Source of the DNA: Aequorivita antarctica | Lineage (GTDB): Bacteria; Bacteroidota; Bacteroidia; Flavobacteriales; Flavobacteriaceae | NCBI RefSeq assembly: GCF_007997155.1 | Contig: NZ_VORT01000002.1 | Coordinates: forward strand, 1-64,000 | Length of the DNA stretch: 64,000 bases | Direction of reading: 5' to 3' | Part shown: positions 16,318-26,243 of the stretch, piece by piece | Numbering within the stretch: the stretch's first letter is position 1 | Layout of the letters: each line of letters starts with the position of its first letter | Program-made: the position numbers and the translations under genes | Notes under the pieces: model-generated | Seen by the model: the letters and a program-made list of their open reading frames with translations, nothing else | Database searches by the model: none | Told to the model about the DNA's origin: nothing

Positions 16318-17316
16318 ATGAAAACTAAAATAGGAATCAACGGCTTTGGCCGAATAGGGCGTATAGCATTTAGAATAGCATCCCAAAGAAATGATATTGA
16401 AATAGTTGCAGTAAACGATTTACTAGAAGTAGATCATCTCGCATATTTATTGAAATATGATTCCGTTTACGGAAAATATCCTGGTACCATTGAAGTGAAG
16501 GAAGGAAATTTAATTGTTAACGGAAAAAAAATAAGGGTTACTGCCGAAAAAAATCCAGAAAATTTAAAATGGGATAAAGTTGACGCAACAATCATAATTG
16601 ATTGCACTGGAGTTTTCAAGGAAGTTGATTCAGCATCGGCGCACCTAAAGGCTGGTGCCAATAAAGTAATTCTTTCAGCGCCATCCAAAACGGCACCAAT
16701 GTTTGTTATGGGCGTGAATCATAAAAAAGTAAAGGCAACAGATACAATAATCTCGAACGCCTCCTGCACCACCAACTGTCTTGCACCAATGACAAAAATA
16801 ATCAACGACGAATACGGTATTGTTGAAGCATTGATGACCACGATTCATTCCGTAACGGCCTCGCAGTCCACGGTGGACCAACCTTCAAGGAAAAACTATC
16901 GTATGGGCAGAAGCGCACTGAGCAATATTATTCCAACAACTACTGGCGCCGCAGTTGCTGTTACCAAAGTTCTTCCTGAATTAAAAGGGAAACTAACTGG
17001 AATGGCATTCCGTGTACCAACTACAGACGTCTCTGTGGTAGATTTAACTGTTCGCACAGAAAAACCAACGACTTACGAAGAAATAAAAGCGCTTTTCAAA
17101 AAAGCTTCTGAAAATGATTACCACGGAATTGTGAATTATACAGAGGATGAAGTAGTTTCGCAAGATTTTGTGTCCGACCCACATATTTGTACTTTTGACG
17201 CCAACGCTGGTATTGCACTTAACGATAATTTCTTTAAGTTAGTGGCCTGGTACGATAACGAATACGGCTACTCCGCAAAATTGGTAGATTTGGCCGCTCA
17301 CGTTGCAACTCTATAA
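16318..17316 (+). CDS. gap: Type I glyceraldehyde-3-phosphate dehydrogenase
   Basis: A 332-residue enzyme. The Rossmann start is [18 protein letters not shown] and the catalytic Cys150 lies in [13 protein letters not shown]. The [14 protein letters not shown] and [21 protein letters not shown] segments and a C-terminal [15 protein letters not shown] complete the family pattern. The ATG at 16318 gives the canonical N-terminus, and an upstream in-frame extension would only add a Lys-rich tail. It is co-directional with pfkA (22 bp) and the BadF-type kinase (3 bp). Confidence 0.96.
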   Translation: MKTKIGINGFGRIGRIAFRIASQRNDIEIVAVNDLLEVDHLAYLLKYDSVYGKYPGTIEVKEGNLIVNGKKIRVTAEKNPENLKWDKVDATIIIDCTGVFKEVDSASAHLKAGANKVILSAPSKTAPMFVMGVNHKKVKATDTIISNASCTTNCLAPMTKIINDEYGIVEALMTTIHSVTASQSTVDQPSRKNYRMGRSALSNIIPTTTGAAVAVTKVLPELKGKLTGMAFRVPTTDVSVVDLTVRTEKPTTYEEIKALFKKASENDYHGIVNYTEDEVVSQDFVSDPHICTFDANAGIALNDNFFKLVAWYDNEYGYSAKLVDLAAHVATL

Positions 17317-17319
17317 ATT

Positions 17320-18165
17320 ATGACCCTAATAACCGATGGCGGTTCTACAAAATGTGATTGGGTATTGCTGGATCATTCTGGCAAAGTCGTCTTTAAAACT
17401 GTTACTTTAGGGTTGAATCCCACAGTTGTTCCAAAAGAAGAATTACTACTTCGCATTTCTTCAAATGAAGTTTTGAAAGATGTATTCGAAAACACTGAAA
17501 TACTTGATTTTTATGGTGCGGGTTGTGGTACTACAACACCAAGAAGTATTTTAAAGGAAGTGTTGGAAGAATTATTTATAAATGCGAAAGTTAACGTTTC
17601 CGAAGATATGTCGGCCGCTGTTTTTGCCGCGACTACTAAACCAGGAATAGTTTGTATTTTAGGTACGGGAAGCAATAGTTGCTATTTTGACGGAACTGAA
17701 ATACAAGCGCCAATTCCAGCTTTAGGCTATATTTTGATGGACGAGGCCAGCGGAAACTATTTTGGAAAAAGATTGATCCGCGATTTTTTTTACAACAGAA
17801 TGCCTTTGAAAATAGCTTCAGAATTTGAAAAGCGATTTAATTTGGAAGCTGACGAAATAAAGATGAATCTTTACAAAAAACCGAACCCGAATGCATATTT
17901 GGCATCATTTGCACAATTCATTTTTACACAGAAAGAAATAAACCCATACTTTTACACGCTCATTAAAGAAGGCATTTCAAATTTTATAGAATGTCGAATT
18001 CTTTGTTATGAAAAAGCACACGAAGTCCCCGTTCATTTTATTGGTTCCATAGCACATTTTTCAGAAGAAATAATAAAAGAATGTTTTAAAGAACACAATC
18101 TTGAACTTGGAAATATCGTTCAACGTCCCATCGATGGCTTAATTGAGTATTACAGAAACAAATAA
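17320..18165 (+). CDS. BadF/BadG/BcrA/BcrD-type ATPase, probable N-acetylglucosamine kinase
   Basis: A 281-residue sugar-kinase/Hsp70-fold ATPase. The phosphate-1 loop is LITDGGSTKCDWVLLD, the ribose/substrate region is FYGAGCGTTTPRS, phosphate-2 is GIVCILGTGSNSCYFDG, and adenosine binding is near PVHFIGSIAHFSEEII. The family includes GlcNAc kinases and 2-hydroxyglutaryl-CoA dehydratase activators, but the lack of CxxC ligands favours a sugar kinase. Its place in a glycolytic cluster (pfkA, gap, pgi) supports amino-sugar or cell-wall recycling. The exact substrate is inference. Confidence 0.82.
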   Translation: MTLITDGGSTKCDWVLLDHSGKVVFKTVTLGLNPTVVPKEELLLRISSNEVLKDVFENTEILDFYGAGCGTTTPRSILKEVLEELFINAKVNVSEDMSAAVFAATTKPGIVCILGTGSNSCYFDGTEIQAPIPALGYILMDEASGNYFGKRLIRDFFYNRMPLKIASEFEKRFNLEADEIKMNLYKKPNPNAYLASFAQFIFTQKEINPYFYTLIKEGISNFIECRILCYEKAHEVPVHFIGSIAHFSEEIIKECFKEHNLELGNIVQRPIDGLIEYYRNK

Positions 18166-18177
18166 ACTATAATGTAT

Positions 18178-18197
18178 GGTCGAGTGCAATCGAGGCC
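18178..18197. repeat. Small dispersed palindromic repeat
   Basis: GGTCGAGTGCAATCGAGGCC is an imperfect palindrome in the 49-bp gap before pgi. It resembles short GGTCTCGACTGC-type repeats scattered between Bacteroidota genes (recalled, not searched). Confidence 0.45.
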
Positions 18198-18214
18198 TAA
18201 ATAATAACTCCTAA

Positions 18215-19789
18215 ATGTCTTTACACTCCGTAAACCCTACAAAAACAGAATCTTGGATAGCTCTTGAAAAACATTTTCAAGAAATCAAAGAGCAACAAAT
18301 GCAGGATGTTTTTGAAAAGGATGCCAACCGAGCAATTCGTTTTAAGATTGAATGGCAGGATTTCTATATAGATTATTCTAAGAATAGAATTACAGACGAA
18401 ACCCTTTCACTTTTATTAAAGCTCGCTGAGGAATTAAAGTTGAAGGAAGCAATCGGAAAACAATTTTCAGGAAAAAAAATAAATCAAACTGAAGATCGAG
18501 CCGTACTGCACACTGCCCTGCGCGATTTTGAGCATATGAAGCCAGAAGTGAAGGACACACTTCAAAAAATGCAACATTTTTCAGGAGAAGTGATTAGTGG
18601 TGCCCACAAAGGTTTCACAGGTAAAGCGATTACAGATTTAGTTAACATTGGCATCGGTGGCAGTCATTTGGGACCAGAAATGGTTGCGGAAGCCCTTTTG
18701 TTTTATAAAAATCATTTAAAAACGCACTTCATAGCAAATATTGATGGCGATGGGGTAGCTGAAAAACTCAAAAATTTAAATCCCGAAACAACACTTTTCA
18801 TTATAGTTTCCAAGAGTTTCACCACACAGGAAACCATTGCAAATGCTTCGTTTATAAAAGATTGGTTCTTGGAAAAAGGAAGTGATGAGGACATTCAAAA
18901 ACATTTTGTAGCTGTTTCGGCCAATGTTGAGGGCGCAAAAGATTTTGGTATTTCCGAAGAAAATATTTTCCCGATGCAAGATTGGGTTGGCGGTAGATTT
19001 TCACTTTGGAGCTCAGTGGGTCTTTCCATTTGCTGCGCCATAGGTTTTAAGAATTTTGAAGCAATGCTGAAAGGCGCTTTTGAAATGGACAATCACTTTA
19101 AAAATGAAAATTTTGACGAAAATATTCCTGTCAAACTTGCTTTAATTTCAATTTGGTACAACAACTTTTTTCAAGCTGAAAGTGAATCAGTTGTTGCGTA
19201 TTCACAATATCTCAATAAACTTGTTCCCTACCTTCAGCAAGCCGTAATGGAGAGCAATGGAAAAAGCGTGGACAGAAATGGCGAAAGGATAAATTACCAA
19301 ACTGGAACTATAGTTTGGGGAAATGTGGGTAGTAATTCGCAACACGCTTTTTTTCAGCATTTGCATCAAGGTACAAAACTCATCCCTACTGATTTTATAG
19401 GTTTTTCGGAATCCTTGCACGGCAACGTTAAAAATGACAATATCCTGATGGCAAACTTTTTCGCCCAAACTGAGGCTTTGTGGGAAGGAACATACAACAA
19501 AAATGTTGAGAATCCATTCAAATATTTTGATGGCAACAAACCAACCAATACTATACTCATAAAAAGGCTGACCCCCAAAAACCTCGGAAGTCTGATTGCA
19601 ATGTATGAGCACAAACTTTTTGTCCAAGGTATTATTTGGAATATTTTCAGTTACGACCAATGGGGTGTAGAGCTTGGTAAAACGGTTGCCGAAGAAACTT
19701 TAAGTGCCATTGATAATAAGAAGCCCGCGAAGATTGGAAATCCTTCCACAGCAAATCTTTTAAGATTTTTTCTAAAAAATCAACAATAA
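18215..19789 (+). CDS. pgi: Glucose-6-phosphate isomerase
   Basis: A 524-residue cytosolic isomerase interconverting glucose 6-phosphate and fructose 6-phosphate. Signatures include the sugar-binding NIGIGGSHLGPEM and the SKSFTTQETIANA segment. QDWVGGRFSLWSSVGLSIC, NGKSVDRNG, GNVGSNSQHAFFQHLHQG and the C-terminal QWGVELGK are also present. Length is at the short end of the long Pgi class. It is the fourth sugar-metabolism gene in the run and lies 49 bp after the kinase. Confidence 0.96.
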   Translation: MSLHSVNPTKTESWIALEKHFQEIKEQQMQDVFEKDANRAIRFKIEWQDFYIDYSKNRITDETLSLLLKLAEELKLKEAIGKQFSGKKINQTEDRAVLHTALRDFEHMKPEVKDTLQKMQHFSGEVISGAHKGFTGKAITDLVNIGIGGSHLGPEMVAEALLFYKNHLKTHFIANIDGDGVAEKLKNLNPETTLFIIVSKSFTTQETIANASFIKDWFLEKGSDEDIQKHFVAVSANVEGAKDFGISEENIFPMQDWVGGRFSLWSSVGLSICCAIGFKNFEAMLKGAFEMDNHFKNENFDENIPVKLALISIWYNNFFQAESESVVAYSQYLNKLVPYLQQAVMESNGKSVDRNGERINYQTGTIVWGNVGSNSQHAFFQHLHQGTKLIPTDFIGFSESLHGNVKNDNILMANFFAQTEALWEGTYNKNVENPFKYFDGNKPTNTILIKRLTPKNLGSLIAMYEHKLFVQGIIWNIFSYDQWGVELGKTVAEETLSAIDNKKPAKIGNPSTANLLRFFLKNQQ

Positions 19790-19833
19790 ACAGCAAACCA
19801 CAATCTCGAAACTTTCAAACTTTTTTAGTATCT

Positions 19834-19841
19834 TACATTTG
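19834..19841 (+). promoter_or_regulatory. TACATTTG -7 box
   Basis: An exact TAnnTTTG match 28 bp before the YifB start codon. Confidence 0.45.
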
Positions 19842-19869
19842 TAAACTCCCCGTTTATACTTAATGAATT

Positions 19870-21411
19870 ATGCTCACAAAAGTTTATGGAAGCGCCGTCT
19901 TTGGCGTTGAGGCCACAACAATTACAGTTGAAGTAAATGTTGATAAAGGGGTAGGGTACCATTTGGTTGGCCTGCCCGATAATGCCATTCGTGAAAGCAA
20001 TTTTCGTATAGCCGCCGCGCTACAAAACAACGGTTACAAAATTCCTGGAAAGAAATTAATTCTCAATATGTCACCAGCTGACCTTCGGAAAGAAGGCTCT
20101 GCCTATGATCTTACGTTGGCTATGGGAATCCTCATTGCTACGGAACAAATTGAAGAGCGAAATCCACTTTCGGAGTACATCATTATGGGTGAACTTTCAC
20201 TCGATGGGAACTTACAGCCCATAAGAGGCGCGTTGCCCATTTCCTTAAAAGCGAAAGAAGAAGGCTTTAAAGGGTTTATTCTTCCGAAGCAAAATGCAAA
20301 AGAAGCAGCTATTGTTGAAGGAATAGAAGTTTTTGGAATAGAGAACATAAAAGAAGTAATCGATTTTTTCAATGAAAATATACCACTAGAAAAAACCTTA
20401 GTGGATATGGAAGCGGAATTCTATGACCACCTAGAACATCCCGAATTCGATTTTGCAGATGTAAAAGGGCAGGAGTCTATAAAACGTTGCATGGAAATTG
20501 CCGCAGCAGGCGGTCATAACATTATTTTAATTGGCCCGCCTGGTTCAGGAAAAACAATGCTTGCAAAGCGTTTGCCAAGCATTTTGCCTCCGATGACCTT
20601 GCAAGAAAGTTTGGAAACCACAAAAATCCACAGTGTTGCAGGGCGTACCATGGAAAAAGGCGGAATTATGACTTCGCGGCCTTTCCGAAGCCCACACCAC
20701 ACAATAAGTGATGTTGCTTTGGTGGGCGGCGGACAATATCCTCAGCCGGGCGAAATAAGTTTGGCGCACAACGGCGTTTTATTTTTAGATGAACTGCCCG
20801 AATTTAAACGCGGTGTCTTGGAAGTGATGCGCCAACCGCTTGAAGATCGTGATGTAACCATTTCGCGTGCAAAATTTACAGTTACCTATCCATCCAGTTT
20901 TATGTTGGTTGCAAGTATGAACCCAAGTCCCGGTGGCTATTTCAACGATCCTGATGCGCCTGTAATGTCATCGCCTGCTGAAATGCAGCGTTATTTGAGT
21001 AAAATTTCAGGACCTTTATTAGACAGGATTGATATTCACATAGAAGTAACCCCAGTACCTTTTGAAAAATTAAGCGACGAACGCCGCGGAGAGTCTAGTA
21101 TTATTATCCGTAAACGGGTTACTAATGCTAGGAAACTTCAATCAGAAAGATTTTCAGAATTTGAAAACATACACTACAACGCCCAAATGGGTGTGAAACA
21201 AATTCGCCAATTTTGCAAGCTGGATGAAACTTCACTTCAACTTTTAAAAACGGCGATGGAACGTTTGAATCTTTCTGCGCGTGCTTATGACCGAATTTTA
21301 AAAGTTGCAAGAACCATTGCCGATTTGGAAGCTTCCGAAGAAATTAATGGCAACCATATTTCCGAAGCAATCCAATATAGAAGTTTGGATAGGAGTGGGT
21401 GGTTTGGGTAG
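19870..21411 (+). CDS. YifB/ComM family Mg-chelatase-like AAA+ ATPase
   Basis: A 513-residue cytosolic ATPase. The N-terminal Lon-protease-like ChlI domain (about 1-165) starts [23 protein letters not shown]. The AAA+ core has Walker A GPPGSGKT from residue 222 and Walker [18 protein letters not shown]. Sensor motifs and a C-terminal Mg_chelatase_C domain (about 410-510) follow. ComM homologues act as hexameric helicases that extend recombination branches during natural transformation. In Bacteroidota the role is untested as far as I know. It is probably monocistronic. Confidence 0.93.
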   Translation: MLTKVYGSAVFGVEATTITVEVNVDKGVGYHLVGLPDNAIRESNFRIAAALQNNGYKIPGKKLILNMSPADLRKEGSAYDLTLAMGILIATEQIEERNPLSEYIIMGELSLDGNLQPIRGALPISLKAKEEGFKGFILPKQNAKEAAIVEGIEVFGIENIKEVIDFFNENIPLEKTLVDMEAEFYDHLEHPEFDFADVKGQESIKRCMEIAAAGGHNIILIGPPGSGKTMLAKRLPSILPPMTLQESLETTKIHSVAGRTMEKGGIMTSRPFRSPHHTISDVALVGGGQYPQPGEISLAHNGVLFLDELPEFKRGVLEVMRQPLEDRDVTISRAKFTVTYPSSFMLVASMNPSPGGYFNDPDAPVMSSPAEMQRYLSKISGPLLDRIDIHIEVTPVPFEKLSDERRGESSIIIRKRVTNARKLQSERFSEFENIHYNAQMGVKQIRQFCKLDETSLQLLKTAMERLNLSARAYDRILKVARTIADLEASEEINGNHISEAIQYRSLDRSGWFG

Positions 21412-21512
21412 AATATCATTCTGAAAAATATCAGCCTCGTTTTAACTTTTTTTTAAGAGTAAAAGCTACTTCGGATAGTATCTTTAAAACTTTCTAAAAA
21501 AAATCATTAATT

Positions 21513-24380
21513 ATGTTTAAAAATTCTTTAAAAACTAGTGTTTTAGTCTTCGCTTTGACCTCGCTAATCGTTTTTTCTTGTAAAACGAACCAAGAAGCTA
21601 CTACAGATGATAATGCTAAACTTTCGGTGGAATTCGAAAAATACGAGCTTGAAAACGGGCTCGATGTAATTCTTCACCAGGACAAAAGCGACCCAATTGT
21701 TTCACTCGCCATACAGTACGGCGTAGGTTCCAATCGTGAAAAAACAGGACGAACAGGGTTTGCTCACTTGTTTGAACACATGCTTTTTCAGGAGTCTGAA
21801 AACGTACCACAGGATCAATTCTTCAAAACAATCCAAGATGCCGGAGGAACACTTAACGGAGGAACTTGGAAAGACGGAACCGTTTATTATGAAATTGTTC
21901 CAAAAAACGCAATGGAAATTGTAATGTGGCTTGAAAGCGACCGAATGGGTTATTTGATAAACACCGTAACCGAAGCTGCTTTTGAAAATCAACAGGAAGT
22001 GGTTCAAAATGAAAAGCGCCAGCGTGTAGACAACAATCCTTACGGACATACAAGTTGGGTGATAGACAAAAATCTGTATCCAGAGGGCCATCCATATAAT
22101 TGGCAAGTAATCGGCGAATTGGAGGATCTTCAAAATGCAACCGTGGAGGACGTAAAAGAGTTTTACGATAGATTTTACGGCCCTAATAATGCTACTTTAG
22201 TTTTGGCAGGTGATTTTGACACAGCCGAAGCCAAAAAAATGATAGAAAAATATTTTGGTGAAATTAAACGCCGCCAAGAAGTGGAACCGTTAAAGGCACA
22301 ACCTGTAACATTGGCTGAAACCAAAAGGCTTTATCATGAAGACAATTTTGCAACTGCCCCACAATTGAATATGGTTTGGCCAACTCTAGAACAATACACT
22401 GAAGATGCTTATGCACTGGACTTTTTGGGGGAAATTCTTTCTCAAGGGAAAAAGGCACCGCTTTATAAAGTATTGGTAAAAGAAAAAGATTTAACTGCTA
22501 GAACAACAGCCTATAATAGTTCAAATGAATTGGCCGGAGATTTTCAAATTTCTATAACCGCAAATAATGGCGTTGATTTAGATTCTGTTGAAAGCGGGAT
22601 AAATGAAGCCTTTGTTCTTTTTGAAAAAGATGGAGTTACAGATCGTGATATTGAAAGAATTAAAGCTGGCTTGGAAACGCAATTTTACAATGGAATCAGC
22701 AGTGTTTTAGGTAAGTCCTTTCAATTGGCGCAATACAATGTATTTACTAACGATCCTGGTTTTATAACCAAAGATATCGAAAACATCAAAAAAGTCACAA
22801 AAGAAGATGTGATGCGGGTTTATAACAAATACATTAAAGATAAACCTTATGTAATGACCAGTTTTGTTCCTAAAGGACAGCTGGAGCTTATTACAGAAAA
22901 TTCTGAAAAAGCAAATATTGTAGAGGAAGAAATTAAAGAAAATGTAAGTAAAACAGTTGAAGAAACAAACACTGAAATAGCAAAAACTCCTTCAAACTTT
23001 GACCGTTCTATACCGCCAACCCAAGGTGTTTCTCCAGAACTTTCCATCCCTGAAATGTGGACTGCTAACTTGGAAAATGGTATAAAAGTATTAGGAATTG
23101 AGCAAAACGAGATTCCAACCGTAAACTTCAGCTTGGTGGTTGAAGGTGGTCATTTACTTGATGACATGAAAAAGAACGGTGTAGCAAATTTAATGAGCGA
23201 CATCTTGATGGAAGGAACTGCCAATAAAACTCCCGAAGAATTGGAAGAGGAAATAGATCTTTTGGGTGCCAGCATCAGAATGTACACTACAGATGAGTCT
23301 ATCGTAATTCGTGGAAACACACTAACACGCAATTTCGATAAAACGATGGATTTAGTAACCGAAATCCTTTTGGATCCTCGTTGGGACGAAGAAGAGCTTG
23401 GACGTATAAAAACCAAAACAATTAACCAGATTGAACGATCCGATGCCAACCCAAACACTGTGGCAAATCGGGTATACAATAAAGTTCTTTACGGTGATGA
23501 CCATATTTTTAGCTATCCAACTGTGGGTACCGTGGAATCTGTAAGAAGTATAACAATGAATGATTTGAAGGAATACTACAACAAGAATTTTTCACCTTCA
23601 ATAAGCACCTTTCAAGTTGTTGGAAAAATTGACAAAGACGCTGTTTTAAAGGATTTAAAAGGTTTGGAAGAGCGTTGGGCTGCCAAAGAAGTTAATATAC
23701 CAGATTATCCTGTAGCCAACAATCGCGATAAGGCTTCGCTTTACTTCGTGGATATCCCAAATGCCAAACAATCTGTTATCAGCATTGGCTATATTGGGTT
23801 ACCGCGAACCGATGCAGATTTTTATCCAGCAGAAGTAATGAACTATAAATTGGGCGGTTCTTTTTCTGGAAATGTAAATTTAATTCTACGTGAAGAAAAA
23901 GGATATACTTATGGTGCTCGCACCGGTTTCAGTGGAAGTAAAATTCCGGGGACGTTTACTGCTTCGTCAAGTGTAAGAACAAACACGACTGGTGAATCTG
24001 TCCAGATTTTTAAAGATGAAATTTCAAAATACAAAGAAGGAATTTCGCCAGAAGATCTTGAGTTTACGAAAAATGCACTTATAAAATCAAATGCACGACG
24101 TTTTGAAACACAAGGTTCACTTCTGGGAATGTTGCAGGATATCAATGAGTATAATCTTCCAGCAAATTATATTGAAAAAGAAGAAGCCACAATCAATAAT
24201 ATGACATTGGAGCAGCACAAAGCGTTGGCCAATAAATATTTGGATGCTTCCAAAATGGCCTATTTGGTGGTTGGTGATGCCGCAACCCAATATGCACAGT
24301 TCAAAAATATGGGCTTTGATGAAGTAAAGCTTCTTGATAAAAATGGAGAAGAAGTGAAACTTGAGGATGTAAAATTGTAA
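21513..24380 (+). CDS. M16-family zinc metallopeptidase, lipoprotein
   Basis: This 955-residue pitrilysin-like peptidase has a lipobox at VFSC (Cys23), so it is probably membrane-anchored in the envelope. The N-terminal half carries the inverted zinc motif H85-L-F-E-H89 with the downstream Glu in AAFENQQEVVQNE. The C-terminal half (about 515-955) repeats the fold but its equivalent motif is degenerate (VANLMSDIL), as expected for the non-catalytic half of fused M16 enzymes. A Glu-rich linker near 465-500 joins them. Substrates are probably peptides. A hairpin with a T tract follows the gene. Confidence 0.92.
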   Translation: MFKNSLKTSVLVFALTSLIVFSCKTNQEATTDDNAKLSVEFEKYELENGLDVILHQDKSDPIVSLAIQYGVGSNREKTGRTGFAHLFEHMLFQESENVPQDQFFKTIQDAGGTLNGGTWKDGTVYYEIVPKNAMEIVMWLESDRMGYLINTVTEAAFENQQEVVQNEKRQRVDNNPYGHTSWVIDKNLYPEGHPYNWQVIGELEDLQNATVEDVKEFYDRFYGPNNATLVLAGDFDTAEAKKMIEKYFGEIKRRQEVEPLKAQPVTLAETKRLYHEDNFATAPQLNMVWPTLEQYTEDAYALDFLGEILSQGKKAPLYKVLVKEKDLTARTTAYNSSNELAGDFQISITANNGVDLDSVESGINEAFVLFEKDGVTDRDIERIKAGLETQFYNGISSVLGKSFQLAQYNVFTNDPGFITKDIENIKKVTKEDVMRVYNKYIKDKPYVMTSFVPKGQLELITENSEKANIVEEEIKENVSKTVEETNTEIAKTPSNFDRSIPPTQGVSPELSIPEMWTANLENGIKVLGIEQNEIPTVNFSLVVEGGHLLDDMKKNGVANLMSDILMEGTANKTPEELEEEIDLLGASIRMYTTDESIVIRGNTLTRNFDKTMDLVTEILLDPRWDEEELGRIKTKTINQIERSDANPNTVANRVYNKVLYGDDHIFSYPTVGTVESVRSITMNDLKEYYNKNFSPSISTFQVVGKIDKDAVLKDLKGLEERWAAKEVNIPDYPVANNRDKASLYFVDIPNAKQSVISIGYIGLPRTDADFYPAEVMNYKLGGSFSGNVNLILREEKGYTYGARTGFSGSKIPGTFTASSSVRTNTTGESVQIFKDEISKYKEGISPEDLEFTKNALIKSNARRFETQGSLLGMLQDINEYNLPANYIEKEEATINNMTLEQHKALANKYLDASKMAYLVVGDAATQYAQFKNMGFDEVKLLDKNGEEVKLEDVKL

Positions 24381-24403
24381 AAATTCCGATTAGGAATAAA
24401 TTT

Positions 24404-24446
24404 ACCACGAATGCACGAATACTTTTTTAATTCGTGTATTCGTGGT
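24404..24446. repeat. ACCACGA-type palindromic repeat, possible terminator
   Basis: ACCACGAATGCACGAA at 24404-24419 pairs with 24431-24446 (15 of 16 bp) around an 11-nt T-rich loop, followed by a T run. It is the second copy of the element seen at 5193-5232 and lies right after the M16 gene. Confidence 0.65.
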
Positions 24447-24481
24447 TTTATATTTTATCTTTATTTGAAATTTTCAGTGCT

Positions 24482-25606
24482 ATGAATAAATTTTTTCTGC
24501 TTTTTTTCTTTACACCCCTTCTTTTCAGTTGTAAAGACAAAAAATCCGATATTTCTGAGATTACCAAAGACCAAGTTATAGCTGTTCAAAAGTTTCCTGA
24601 GCCCATATTCACTTTGGCCGAAGCCAATAAACTTATAGAACTTCCCTTGCATTGCGTAGGTACAGAATATCCGTACAAGCCTGGTGAAACTTTGGAAAGC
24701 AAAGCAGATTTGGTGGAGCCAACTGCCGTCCATCCTATATTCTACGGCTGTTTTGACTGGCACAGCGCTGTGCATGGGTATTGGTCTATGGTTTCGTTAC
24801 TAAAGCAATTCCCAGAAATAGACAAAGCTGATGAAGTAAGAAAATTGCTGAAAGAAAAAATCACAGCTGAAAATGTGGCTACTGAAGTTAAATATTTTGA
24901 AAAGTCCATCAATAAATCTTTTGAAAGAACGTATGGCTGGGCGTGGCTTTTAAAACTTTCCGAAGAACTTCACAGTTGGGACGACCCAATGGCAAAAGAA
25001 CTGGAACAAAACCTAAAACCGTTGGCTGATATTATTGTGCTTCGGTATAAAGAATTCCTACCAAAACTGAATTACCCAATCCGTGTTGGAGAGCACACCA
25101 ATACTGCTTTTGGATTAACATTTGCATATGATTATGCAGAAACGCTGAAAGATTTGGAACTGAAACAACTCATAGAAAAGCGTGCTCGCGATTTCTATTT
25201 CAATGATGAAAACTGCCCGATAACTTGGGAACCCAGTGGCTATGATTTTCTTTCGCCCTGTTTGGAAGAAGTGGATGTTATGCGCCGGGTGCTTTCTTCG
25301 CAAGAATTCACGGCATGGATGGATGTTTTTTTGCCACAGCTTGCTGATGAATACTATCATTTAAAAGTAGGGGAGGTGAGCGACCGCACCGATGGCAAAC
25401 TTGTGCATTTGGATGGATTGAACTTCAGCCGAGCTTGGGTTTTTTATGGCTTGGCGAAACAATACCCTAAATATAAACACCTTCTGAATCTTGCCAATGA
25501 ACACGTGGCATATTCATATCCAAATCTTGTAGGCGATAGCTACGAAGGTGGTCATTGGCTGGGCAGTTTCGCTATTTATGCACTGAATATATTGCACGGA
25601 AAATAA
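24482..25606 (+). CDS. DUF2891 family lipoprotein
   Basis: A 374-residue protein starting at the ATG at 24482, which gives a lipoprotein signal with Cys18 in LLFSCKDKK. The body matches DUF2891: HPIFYGCFDWHSAVHGYWSMV, FERTYGWAWLLKL, YPIRVGEHTNTAFGL, WEPSGYDFLSPCLEE and GLNFSRAWVFYGL. The conserved His, Trp and Asp positions suggest an alpha/alpha-toroid enzyme fold, but the activity is unknown. It is separated from the M16 gene by the 24404 palindrome. Confidence 0.82.
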   Translation: MNKFFLLFFFTPLLFSCKDKKSDISEITKDQVIAVQKFPEPIFTLAEANKLIELPLHCVGTEYPYKPGETLESKADLVEPTAVHPIFYGCFDWHSAVHGYWSMVSLLKQFPEIDKADEVRKLLKEKITAENVATEVKYFEKSINKSFERTYGWAWLLKLSEELHSWDDPMAKELEQNLKPLADIIVLRYKEFLPKLNYPIRVGEHTNTAFGLTFAYDYAETLKDLELKQLIEKRARDFYFNDENCPITWEPSGYDFLSPCLEEVDVMRRVLSSQEFTAWMDVFLPQLADEYYHLKVGEVSDRTDGKLVHLDGLNFSRAWVFYGLAKQYPKYKHLLNLANEHVAYSYPNLVGDSYEGGHWLGSFAIYALNILHGK

Positions 25607-25775
25607 TTTTTGAACAAGAACAGTTTTCTACGCTAATTACAATTTGGAGCTAATTTTTTTTTAAAACATATAGATAAATATTTTACGTGATTATCTGTTT
25701 TAAGACAGTGCTTTAATTGAATTAGAATAGGCTTTTTTACTTTTTTCTATGTAGAGAAAACCCTTACAAAGGCAT

Positions 25776-25810
25776 AGGAAAAACCCTTTTTTTTAAAGGG
25801 ATTTTTCCTA
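25776..25810. terminator. Hairpin, probable terminator
   Basis: AGGAAAAACCCTTT pairs with AAAGGGATTTTTCCT (one bulged base). It is the only clear structure in the 282-bp gene-free stretch 25607-25888. The distance from the upstream stop (170 bp) is unusually long for a simple terminator. Confidence 0.5.
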
Positions 25811-25888
25811 TTTGTTGACTTCAAAAAATGGCGTTTTGATTGTTTTTACTACATTCGTTCCTATAAACCAATTAAATCAATTTCAATT

Positions 25889-26239
25889 ATGTCAAAACCA
25901 TCAAACTGTATTACCGTAGCCGAAGCAAGGCAATTGCAAGATAACTGGGTAGCAACACGTGCCGTGGATATTGAACGCGCCATGGGCTCTGCCGACACCC
26001 GCGAGTTTTTATTCAGCGTTGCTGAACTTCAGCAGTTTTTAGATTATATAAGTTCTGGATCTGGTATAGGCCCACAGCCGGGCGTTCGCATTTATTTTGC
26101 GGCTTACGACAATGCTACTTCAGATAAAGCAACAGTTTTTTTGGCGCCAACCAGTGGAATAACTGCAGGATCACCTAACAATTATAATTTGGAGCCTTTG
26201 AATAAAGGAATAACTGGGTTTCCCCCAAAAAATTATTAA
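25889..26239 (+). CDS. Small conserved protein of a signalling operon
   Basis: A 116-residue soluble protein with no signal peptide, which I do not recognise. It starts MSKPSNCITVAEARQLQDNW and contains a VAELQQFLDYI helix, a VRIYFAAYDN strand and a Gly/Pro/Asn-rich tail ending FPPKNY. Only 4 bp separate it from a GTG-started membrane protein, followed by an overlapping histidine kinase and response regulator. It is the first gene of a four-gene unit. A role in sensing is inference from position only. Confidence 0.7.
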   Translation: MSKPSNCITVAEARQLQDNWVATRAVDIERAMGSADTREFLFSVAELQQFLDYISSGSGIGPQPGVRIYFAAYDNATSDKATVFLAPTSGITAGSPNNYNLEPLNKGITGFPPKNY

Positions 26240-26243
26240 TTCA

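Noticed and set aside
19202-19660. A 152-codon minus-strand frame inside pgi
   Set aside because: Antisense shadow of a well-conserved enzyme, without its own promoter or motif.
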